A DNA stretch of 38,595 nt, taken from assembly GCF_003254055.1 (NCBI RefSeq), contig NZ_QKZT01000020.1:1-38595 (forward strand), written 5' to 3'. Below the pieces are notes generated by a model, which was not told the origin of the DNA, searched no databases, and worked only from the letters and a program-made list of their open reading frames with translations. The translations under genes and the position numbers were made by a program. Positions within the stretch are counted from its first letter, which is position 1; each line of letters starts with the position of its first letter. Shown here one piece after another: positions 32,061-38,595 of the stretch. The DNA comes from Algoriphagus chordae (GTDB lineage: Bacteria > Bacteroidota > Bacteroidia > Cytophagales > Cyclobacteriaceae).

Positions 32061-33380
32061 CTAGTGCTTTTCGAAAACAAATTCTGGCTCCAGAACTTCT
32101 ACATTTCCCTTGTCATTGATTTGATCAAGTGTTACTAGTTTCAATTCATTGATTAGCATAGGATCATACTTGGCAGCGACGCGAATGTAATTTTCAGTAA
32201 AGCCGTGGATCTTTCCGTCTTCTACATCTTCTTCGAAGAGTACAGTGAAAGTTTTGCCTAAATTCTCTGTGTAGAACTTTCTTCTCTTTTTCTCCGAAAG
32301 GATTCGAAGCATTTTAGATCGCTCGCTTCTCTTTTTCATCGGAACTACCTCATCCATCTCAGCGGCTCTGGTATTGGCTCGCTCGGAATAAGTAAATACG
32401 TGTAGGTAGGAAATATCTAGCTCATTCAGGAAATTATAAGTTTCGAGGAAAAGCTCGTCAGTCTCACCTGGGAAGCCGACGATCACATCCACTCCAATAC
32501 ATGCATGAGGCATGAGTGTTTTGATTTTTGTCACACGATCTACATATAATTCGCGCAGGTATCTTCTGCCCATTTTTCTCAAGATGGTATTGGAACCAGA
32601 TTGAAGCGGGACATGGAAATGCGGCACAAAGCGCTTAGATGTTGCGGCAAAGCTGATGATTTCGTTGGTGAGCAAGTTGGGTTCAATGGAAGAAATTCTT
32701 AATCTATTGATGCCTTCTACCTCGTCCAGTGCATAGACTAGGTCTGCAAATCGCTCATTTCTCTTACCATCTACGATACCGAAGTCACCAATATTTACAC
32801 CAGTTAGTACAATCTCTTTTACGCCAGTAGCTGCGATTTCCTTGGCCGACTCTACTACGCTTGCTATAGTATTACTTCGACTTTTGCCTCGGGCAAGGGG
32901 GATGGTGCAGAATGCGCAACCATAATTACAGCCATCCTGAACTTTAAGGAAAGTACGTGTACGATCATTGATAGAATAGGCATTATTAAAGACGGTCGCT
33001 TCCTGAATCTCCGAAGCGAGGACTTTTGTATCCTGAGCTTTCGCAAAATCATCTAGCAGCTCGATCAGGCGGAATTTCTCAGCCGCACCCAGTACCGCAT
33101 CTACTCCTTCTATTTCGGAGATTTCAGTTGGTTTCAGTTGCGCATAGCAACCAATAATAGTGACATAAGAATTTGGAGAGATTTTTTTAGCCTCTTTCAC
33201 GATCTTCTTACACTTCTTATCAGCATTCTCGGTAACCGAGCAGGTGTTGATGATGAAAATGTCGGGATTTTCCTGAAAATCAACTTTTAAGTAGCCTTTT
33301 TCTTCAAATTGGCGACTGATAGTAGAGGTTTCCGAGAAATTTAGCTTACATCCTAGTGTATAAAAGGCTACTTTTTTCAC
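32061..33380 (-). CDS. mtaB: tRNA (N6-L-threonylcarbamoyladenosine(37)-C2)-methylthiotransferase MtaB
   Basis: A 439-residue radical-SAM methylthiotransferase that converts t6A37 to ms2t6A in tRNAs reading ANN codons. The N-terminal UPF0004 domain supplies the auxiliary cluster cysteines Cys11 (TLGCKLN), Cys47 (NTCSVT) and Cys78 (IIGCYAQ). The radical-SAM cluster is Cys151, Cys155, Cys158 in GCNYGCAFCTIPLARGKSRS. A C-terminal TRAM domain follows (~375-435). The TLGCKLN wording and single-residue spacing fit MtaB rather than MiaB or RimO. It is divergent from glutamine synthetase and has its own clear promoter. Confidence 0.94.
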   Translation of the reverse strand: MKKVAFYTLGCKLNFSETSTISRQFEEKGYLKVDFQENPDIFIINTCSVTENADKKCKKIVKEAKKISPNSYVTIIGCYAQLKPTEISEIEGVDAVLGAAEKFRLIELLDDFAKAQDTKVLASEIQEATVFNNAYSINDRTRTFLKVQDGCNYGCAFCTIPLARGKSRSNTIASVVESAKEIAATGVKEIVLTGVNIGDFGIVDGKRNERFADLVYALDEVEGINRLRISSIEPNLLTNEIISFAATSKRFVPHFHVPLQSGSNTILRKMGRRYLRELYVDRVTKIKTLMPHACIGVDVIVGFPGETDELFLETYNFLNELDISYLHVFTYSERANTRAAEMDEVVPMKKRSERSKMLRILSEKKRRKFYTENLGKTFTVLFEEDVEDGKIHGFTENYIRVAAKYDPMLINELKLVTLDQINDKGNVEVLEPEFVFEKH

Positions 33381-33405
33381 AATTACGCTTCTGATAATGA
33401 GATTG

Positions 33406-33435
33406 CAAAGGTAATTAATCTTCGCTTGTTTTCAA
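33406..33435 (-). promoter_or_regulatory. Bacteroidota-type promoter for mtaB
   Basis: On the minus strand a -33 TTG (33433-33435) is followed by a 19-nt spacer and TACCTTTG (33406-33413), matching the TTG-N19-TAnnTTTG consensus of Bacteroidota housekeeping promoters exactly. The expected start of transcription lies near 33400, about 20 nt before the mtaB ATG. Confidence 0.75.
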
Positions 33436-33573
33436 TTCTCCAATTTTCGAGCTGATTTCACTTACTTTTCCCGATATCGGTGCCTTTTTACGATGATTTA
33501 TTGAAAAAAGTGTAATTTTTTTGAAATATGAGGTCAAAAATGAGTCAAAAGCATTTTCCAATACATATTTTTC

Positions 33574-33581
33574 TATTTTTG
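33574..33581 (+). promoter_or_regulatory. Possible -7 box for glutamine synthetase
   Basis: TATTTTTG matches TAnnTTTG, 31 nt before the glutamine synthetase ATG. No clean TTG lies at the -33 position, so it is less sure than the mtaB promoter. Nitrogen-responsive sites are not recognisable by eye. Confidence 0.45.
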
Positions 33582-33612
33582 TGAGTATAAATTTAAACCA
33601 CATATTGTAGAA

Positions 33613-35775
33613 ATGGCAACACTTAGACAACAAGCACTGGGACTAGTGCAGACAAGACAGCGAGTTACTAGTACAGCACCATCCTCCAAAATTTCAGACT
33701 ATTTTGGTGTAAACACTTTTGGAACAGCTCAAATGAAGGTGTCTTTGGCACCTACTGCGTTCAAAAGAGTCATGGAAGCGATTGACAAAGGAACTAAGAT
33801 AGATGCATTGACTGCTGAAGAAGTAGCCTCTGCTGTAAAAACTTGGGCATTGTCCAAAGGAGTTACGCATTATACACACTGGTTCCAACCACTTACAGGA
33901 TCTACCGCAGAAAAGCATGATTCATTTTTCGATGCTTTAGGTGGTCTTGAGAAATTCAAAGGATCTGCACTTGTTCAGCAAGAGCCAGATGCTTCTTCTT
34001 TCCCTAATGGAGGTATTCGCTCTACTTTTGAAGCTAGAGGTTATACCGCTTGGGATCCTACTTCTCCGATTTTTATCTTCGAAAACACACTTTGTATTCC
34101 AACGATTTTTGTTTCCTATACTGGTGAAGCTTTGGATTATAAAACGCCATTGTTGAAGTCTGTAGAGGCAATCAATGAAGCGGCTGTTGCTATCTGCCAA
34201 CTATTTGACAGAAATGTGAGAAAAGTACAACCTTCTCTAGGTGTAGAGCAGGAATATTTCGTGATAGATAAGGCTCTTTACTCAGCAAGACCAGATTTGG
34301 TAATGGGTGGAAGAACCGTTTTCGGTCATAGCCCAGCTAGAGGTCAGCAATTGGATGATCACTATTTTGGATCAATTCCTACAAGAGTAAAAGACTTTAT
34401 GGTTGACTTCGAAACTGAGTCACTTAAGTTGGGAATACCTGTGATGACGCGTCACAACGAGGTGGCTCCTGGTCAATTTGAGGTGGCTCCATTGTTTGAA
34501 GAAATCAACAAGGCTTCTGATCACAACCAATTGCTAATGGATGTGATGGAGAAAGTGGCTGAAAGACATGACTTGAAAGTTCTTCTTCATGAGAAACCAT
34601 TTGCAGGTGTAAACGGTAGTGGGAAGCATAATAACTGGTCTCTAATCACTGACACAGGAGTTAACTTATTCCAGCCAAGCAACTCTGCCAGAGAAAACCT
34701 TCAGTTCCTTACCTTCTTGGTAGCAACAGTAAAAGCTGTTTATGATCATTCAGATCTATTGAGAGCGAGTATTGCTTCTGCTGGAAATGATCACCGTCTT
34801 GGTGCTAACGAAGCTCCTCCGGCGATTATCTCTGTGTTCTTAGGTGCGACTCTTACTGAAGTTTTGAATGAACTTGAGAAAAACGGTAACATCAAAATTG
34901 AGAAGGGTGACAACATGTATATGAAGTTGGGTATCGCCAAGATTCCTGAAATCATCCTTGACAATACTGATAGAAACAGAACTTCTCCATTCGCATTCAC
35001 TGGAAACAAATTCGAATTCCGTGCAGTAGGTTCTCAAGCAAATTCTGCTGGTCCAATGACTGTACTAAATGTTATCGTGGCTGAGGTACTAAGCACTATG
35101 GCCAAAGACATCGAAAAAGAGATGACTGCAGGTAAAGAGAAGAAGATTGCGATCGTAAACGTATTGAGAAAATATATCAAGGAAAGCAAGAAAGTAAGAT
35201 TCGAAGGTGATGGCTATTCTGATGAGTGGGCAGCAGAAGCTGAAAAAAGAGGCTTATCGAACTTGAAATCAACTCCTTCAGCTTTGGACGTGTATTCTAC
35301 TAAAGCAACTAAGGAGCTTTTCGAAAGACACAATGTAATGAACGGAATTGAAGTTCATGCTCGCCATGAAATCATGCTTGAGAGCTTCATGAAGAAGATT
35401 CAGATTGAAGGTCGTGTGATGGGAGATTTGGCGCTGAATCATATCATTCCAACTGCCATTCTTTATCAAAATAAGATCATCCAGAATGCCAATGGCTTGA
35501 AAGGACTAGGTCTTGATAATACTGCAGCGGTAGACACGATCAAAGAAGTTTCTAAGCATATAGAATCGCTGAAGTCAAATATCACAGCAATGGTCGAAGC
35601 GCGTAAAAAGCTCAACAAAGAGGAAGATATCGTGAAAATGGCGAAAGGCTATCAGACTGATGTTAAAGAAGCTTATTTCGACAAAATCCGATATGCAGTA
35701 GATAAACTAGAACTATTGGTAGATGATGAATCTTGGCCATTAGTGAAATACAGAGAGATGCTTTTCCTTAGATAG
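33613..35775 (+). CDS. glnN: Glutamine synthetase type III
   Basis: A 720-residue type III glutamine synthetase, the large form typical of Bacteroidota and some cyanobacteria, which joins ammonia to glutamate using ATP. The N-terminal GSIII region has SKISDYFGVNTFG and GVTHYTHWFQPLTGSTAEKH. Active-site segments include LGVEQEYFVID (metal-binding glutamates), TRHNEVAPGQFEVAPLFEE, VNGSGKHNNWSL and NKFEFRAVGSQANSAGP. The length is as expected. It is monocistronic, with a strong terminator behind it and mtaB divergent in front. Probably the main ammonia-assimilation enzyme. Confidence 0.97.
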   Translation: MATLRQQALGLVQTRQRVTSTAPSSKISDYFGVNTFGTAQMKVSLAPTAFKRVMEAIDKGTKIDALTAEEVASAVKTWALSKGVTHYTHWFQPLTGSTAEKHDSFFDALGGLEKFKGSALVQQEPDASSFPNGGIRSTFEARGYTAWDPTSPIFIFENTLCIPTIFVSYTGEALDYKTPLLKSVEAINEAAVAICQLFDRNVRKVQPSLGVEQEYFVIDKALYSARPDLVMGGRTVFGHSPARGQQLDDHYFGSIPTRVKDFMVDFETESLKLGIPVMTRHNEVAPGQFEVAPLFEEINKASDHNQLLMDVMEKVAERHDLKVLLHEKPFAGVNGSGKHNNWSLITDTGVNLFQPSNSARENLQFLTFLVATVKAVYDHSDLLRASIASAGNDHRLGANEAPPAIISVFLGATLTEVLNELEKNGNIKIEKGDNMYMKLGIAKIPEIILDNTDRNRTSPFAFTGNKFEFRAVGSQANSAGPMTVLNVIVAEVLSTMAKDIEKEMTAGKEKKIAIVNVLRKYIKESKKVRFEGDGYSDEWAAEAEKRGLSNLKSTPSALDVYSTKATKELFERHNVMNGIEVHARHEIMLESFMKKIQIEGRVMGDLALNHIIPTAILYQNKIIQNANGLKGLGLDNTAAVDTIKEVSKHIESLKSNITAMVEARKKLNKEEDIVKMAKGYQTDVKEAYFDKIRYAVDKLELLVDDESWPLVKYREMLFLR

Positions 35776-35792
35776 GTCAAGCGCTACAACTG

Positions 35793-35824
35793 AAAGCCGT
35801 TCCGAAAGGGACGGCTTTTTTTAT
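35793..35824 (+). terminator. Intrinsic terminator after glutamine synthetase
   Basis: Stem AAGCCGTTCC (35794-35803) and GGGACGGCTT (35808-35817) closed by a GAAA tetraloop, then a run of T residues to about 35821. It begins 18 nt past the stop. Only a few bases separate it from the stop of the convergent M1 peptidase gene. Confidence 0.92.
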
Positions 35825-35829
35825 GCCCA

Positions 35830-38394
35830 CTATTTCGTGTTTACTATTTTCTGCACACGCATCAAATTATCACTGGCTTGCAGAATTTTACTTTTTAAGA
35901 TTGGATTGTACGCTGGATTTTCATCCAAGAAGTCTGAGACGATTTTGGCAGCATCAGGAGAGGTGTATTGCCCCAGAGTAACGGACGCCCATCTTTTCGG
36001 GAAAAAGATGTCTCCAGTCTTCTGAATGTCCTCTAGTAGATCCAGCGCTAGCGGAAGATGCTTGATAGCGCTGCTTTGATGCAAAGGATGATGGATATAG
36101 CCAGATGCTGACAAAACCCATGATTCTTTCTCCCGATTAGAAGCTTCAGAGAATGATTCAAAGAGTGCGTCTCTTTCTGACTCATTTTGGGATAAGGCTG
36201 GCTGAAGAAAATCAAACCTTAGTAGTTTGTCTGGATTACTGATTCTGCTACGTTCTTCAATCAAAATCGCATCAGAATCTGGATGCCCATAAAGAGCCAA
36301 GCTCATTGCTAAGCTGGTGAAGTTGTCTGGGTTAAGTTTCAAATTATTAATCTCAATATCCTTTTTCCAGACTTTATAAAGGCGCTCTTGACCAGCCTCA
36401 GAATAGGCTATTCCGCTATAAAGAGAGAAGATGGATTTCTTTATATTGGTAGGTAGATCAGTTTGTAATTGATCCCAAAGTTGACCTTCTAATTCTGGAA
36501 GTGCTTTTTCGCGTTGCTCCTCGCTTAGGTACTTCCAAAAAATAATGCTGAGTTCAGAAGACATCAGGCGTGCGAGAATTTCATTTTTCTCGGTTGAAAT
36601 ACCGTTTCGAAAGGTCTCAAAAGCAAGTGTTGGCTCGATGTTACCTGCTAAGGTGTTTTCAAACAAATTGATATAAGACTGGCCACGCATCACTTCGTCC
36701 GAAAGGGTAGATATTGCTGATAGGGAGGTCTTGTCTACTGGGAACACGCCATAACCAAGTCCATTGCTGTTGTATAGAATAGCTATGGGCTGCTGAGCTC
36801 CTATAGCTTCTTTCAAGTCCAGTGTTCTGTCGTTTAAGGAAACGGAAAATGTTTTATTTCCCTCTGGATAGAAAAAGGTAATATCGAAAAGCTGTGGCCA
36901 GATTTTGTCAGAACCATCTTCTGCTTTTTGTCTGATAACAAAGGAGCTAATAGTCCCGTCTTTCGCCAACTCGATTTCATCTGAAATGAGAGGTCTGCCA
37001 GATTGATTCACCCATACTTCAGACCATTGCTGCAGGTCTAAATCGGTATTTTTATCCAACAGGACTACGAGGTCATTCCAGTCTGCATTGCTATTTGCGT
37101 AGGTATTGATGTATTTCTGAATGCCTTTTTGAAATGCGGCTTCTCCCATCGCGGTTTCCAGCTGTCTCATCATGATGGGTGCTTTGTCATAGATGATGCT
37201 GCCATATAGCGAACCTGCATCCTTTAGATTGGCTAGCTTCTGGCGAATTGGATTGGTGCCTAGAGTACGATCCTCTCCATAGGCAGAAGGGTAATGATTG
37301 CTGAGAAAGGAAAGCTCGTGATTGATCTCAGGATAGTTGGGGTTGACGAGTTTGCCTGCCATGAAGTTGGCGAAAACCTCCTTCATCCACACGTCTTCAA
37401 ACCAATCCATAGTCACCAGATCACCAAACCACATATGAGCAGTCTCATGACCAATAAGTTTTGCACGACTCAGAAGCTCCGAATCTGTTGCGTTTTCATC
37501 CAGGAAAAGAGAAGATTCACGGTATTGAATAGCTCCTACATGCTCCATTCCACCATATTGAAAAATAGGTATAGTGGCAAAATCTAATTTTTGGAATGGA
37601 AAAGGGTAGGAGGTATAGTCTTCTAGGAATTCTTTTGCCTTTTGGTGAAGTGTGAAAAGCTCAGGAATGCTAGCTGCTATTTTTTCAGGGTTGGTTTCAC
37701 GATATAGCATGGTCTGAGCAAAGTCTGTTTCTGACTTGGCGACTTCAAATTTGCCAGCGACAAATGAGAATAAGTATGTACTCATCAAATCTGACTTGGC
37801 AAAGCGATGTGTGATAGATTCTACCTTTTCCTCAGAGGCTATTTCAGGAGCTCCTGCTAAGACTTCCCAGTCCCTAGGTGCAGTAACTGTCAAGCTGTAG
37901 TTTGCTTTCAGATTTGGCTGGTCAAAACAGGGGAATAGCGTACTTGCCCTATCAGGAACCAGTAGCGTATATAGAAAGTCCTCGTTTCTGTTAAGAGAAA
38001 GCTCTCCAGCTAGAAATTCAATTTCAATAGAATTAGCTCCTTTTGTTAGTGCTTCCTTAGGAATGATCAGGTGCTGGTCAACATGATTGATCTCAGTATT
38101 GATGCCATTCACCTCAAGAGAGAGTAGATGTGAAGATTCCTCATGGAAATCCATGATTAATGGCTGGGAAAGATCAGTAATCTCTAGATCCAAACTCAAA
38201 TGCGATGGTATTGCGACCGACTTTTCTAAAGGGAATTCGAAAGAAAGTTGATAATGAATAGACCCAAGCTGCTGCTTTCTGAACTGAGCTAGTTCCAAAG
38301 ATATACCCGGGTCATAAAAGTGTTCATCAGAAACAGGTGGCTTGCAAGACAAGCAAATCAAGCATATTCCAATAAGCAGAAAGTAGTTTTTCAT
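35830..38394 (-). CDS. M1 family aminopeptidase, lipoprotein
   Basis: An 854-residue gluzincin aminopeptidase exported as a lipoprotein (MKNYFLLIGICLICLSC, lipidated Cys17). The N-terminal beta domain (~40-225) has PDRASTLFPCFDQPNLKANY. The catalytic domain carries the substrate-recognition loop GGMEH (281-285) and zinc motif HETAH (316-320) with Glu339 at the correct spacing. The helical ERAP1-like C-terminal domain occupies ~540-854. Compared with classical M1 enzymes (GxMEN, NEGFA) two motif positions differ: the loop ends in His, and the third-ligand motif reads KEVFA. The zinc ligands themselves are intact, so activity is likely. It would trim peptides in the periplasm or at the cell surface. 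Confidence 0.92.
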   Translation of the reverse strand: MKNYFLLIGICLICLSCKPPVSDEHFYDPGISLELAQFRKQQLGSIHYQLSFEFPLEKSVAIPSHLSLDLEITDLSQPLIMDFHEESSHLLSLEVNGINTEINHVDQHLIIPKEALTKGANSIEIEFLAGELSLNRNEDFLYTLLVPDRASTLFPCFDQPNLKANYSLTVTAPRDWEVLAGAPEIASEEKVESITHRFAKSDLMSTYLFSFVAGKFEVAKSETDFAQTMLYRETNPEKIAASIPELFTLHQKAKEFLEDYTSYPFPFQKLDFATIPIFQYGGMEHVGAIQYRESSLFLDENATDSELLSRAKLIGHETAHMWFGDLVTMDWFEDVWMKEVFANFMAGKLVNPNYPEINHELSFLSNHYPSAYGEDRTLGTNPIRQKLANLKDAGSLYGSIIYDKAPIMMRQLETAMGEAAFQKGIQKYINTYANSNADWNDLVVLLDKNTDLDLQQWSEVWVNQSGRPLISDEIELAKDGTISSFVIRQKAEDGSDKIWPQLFDITFFYPEGNKTFSVSLNDRTLDLKEAIGAQQPIAILYNSNGLGYGVFPVDKTSLSAISTLSDEVMRGQSYINLFENTLAGNIEPTLAFETFRNGISTEKNEILARLMSSELSIIFWKYLSEEQREKALPELEGQLWDQLQTDLPTNIKKSIFSLYSGIAYSEAGQERLYKVWKKDIEINNLKLNPDNFTSLAMSLALYGHPDSDAILIEERSRISNPDKLLRFDFLQPALSQNESERDALFESFSEASNREKESWVLSASGYIHHPLHQSSAIKHLPLALDLLEDIQKTGDIFFPKRWASVTLGQYTSPDAAKIVSDFLDENPAYNPILKSKILQASDNLMRVQKIVNTK

Positions 38395-38493
38395 CTTTCA
38401 ACAATCAGTAAATTTTGCAGCATTCGCAAGATTTTTTAGATGAGTGAGATAAGGGGGGCGCGGAAATCTAAAAAGTATTTAGGTCTTAAAATA

Positions 38494-38518
38494 AGAAAAA
38501 CAGCCCAATTTGGACTGC
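38494..38518 (-). terminator. Probable terminator of a gene entering from the right edge
   Basis: On the minus strand CAGTCC AAATT GGGCTG forms a short hairpin followed by TTTTTCTTATTTT. It would end a leftward transcript whose gene lies beyond 38595, upstream of the M1 peptidase gene. Confidence 0.6.
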
Positions 38519-38536
38519 TTTCTAAGTGATCCCTCT

Positions 38537-38594
38537 GGGGCTTCCCGATATCGACTTGCTTCGCTTCGTCTTCATCGGGACAGGCTTCTCGCCC
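38537..38594. repeat. REP-like palindromic repeat at right edge
   Basis: Arms TCCCGAT (38543-38549) and ATCGGGA (38574-38580) enclose a pyrimidine-rich core (GACTTGCTTCGCTTCGTC), flanked by GGGGCTT on the left and GGCTTCTCGCCC on the right. The look is that of the short dispersed palindromes found between genes in many Bacteroidota genomes. Confidence 0.55.
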
Positions 38595-38595
38595 A

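Noticed and set aside
33471..33481. CCCGATATCGG palindrome between mtaB and glutamine synthetase
   Set aside because: It is short and isolated, outside both promoters; it could be chance or a small remnant of the same palindrome type as at the right edge, but nothing supports a function.

Overview
The window looks like chromosome of a Bacteroidota bacterium, most likely an aerobic Cytophagales/Cyclobacteriaceae-type organism. The grounds are type III glutamine synthetase, many short lipoproteins with Bacteroidota-style lipoboxes, a QEGLA-motif peptidase, a eukaryote-like (GH13_8) branching enzyme, weak Shine-Dalgarno signals, and one clear Bacteroidota promoter (TTG-N19-TAnnTTTG) in front of mtaB. 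The taxon is an inference from gene content.

Layout. 1-525: the N-terminal part of an IS256-family transposase runs off the left edge, followed by one copy of a ~100 bp dispersed repeat (second copy at 19356-19469). 526-4152 (-): a very large cytoplasmic multi-PAS histidine kinase with no partner regulator. 4377-9764 (-): a tight gene string, read from the right, of a Cys-rich Csp-like copper protein, an SbnA-like PLP synthase, an FAD/NAD(P)-binding oxidoreductase, a fold-III PLP decarboxylase and a DUF3891 protein. This looks like a small amino-acid-derived metabolite pathway. 9968-10660 (-): a short TIM-barrel, glycosidase-like protein with an altered WNEP motif. 11025-11759 (-): surE.

11825-15927 (+): lipid kinase, Ku and three-domain LigD, the last two overlapping by one base (NHEJ repair). 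16110-19235 (+): a lipoprotein of the PQQ glucose/sorbosone dehydrogenase family, an AI-2E-family permease and a small PepSY-like lipoprotein. 19789-23795 (+): large-subunit catalase, a four-helix membrane protein and an M23/SH3 lipoprotein. 23990-27171 (+): an operon of a small acidic disordered protein, a MATCAP-like (DUF1704/QEGLA) metallopeptidase and a GshB-like ATP-grasp ligase, facing a convergent AstE/AspA-family deacylase (27376-28320, -).

28536-31907 (-): branching enzyme, DUF6503-like lipoprotein and YdeI/OmdA-type protein in one string. 32061-33380 (-): mtaB. 33613-35775 (+): glutamine synthetase III. 35830-38394 (-): an M1 aminopeptidase lipoprotein. The right edge holds a terminator and a REP-like palindrome.

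The genes have a stress and maintenance flavour (NHEJ, catalase, envelope lipoproteins). The two parts most likely to hold unexplored biology are the acidic protein/QEGLA peptidase/ATP-grasp module, which resembles a ligate-and-remove peptide modification system, and the SbnA-like/decarboxylase/FAD/DUF3891 operon next to a copper-binding protein. No tRNA, rRNA or CRISPR array was seen.
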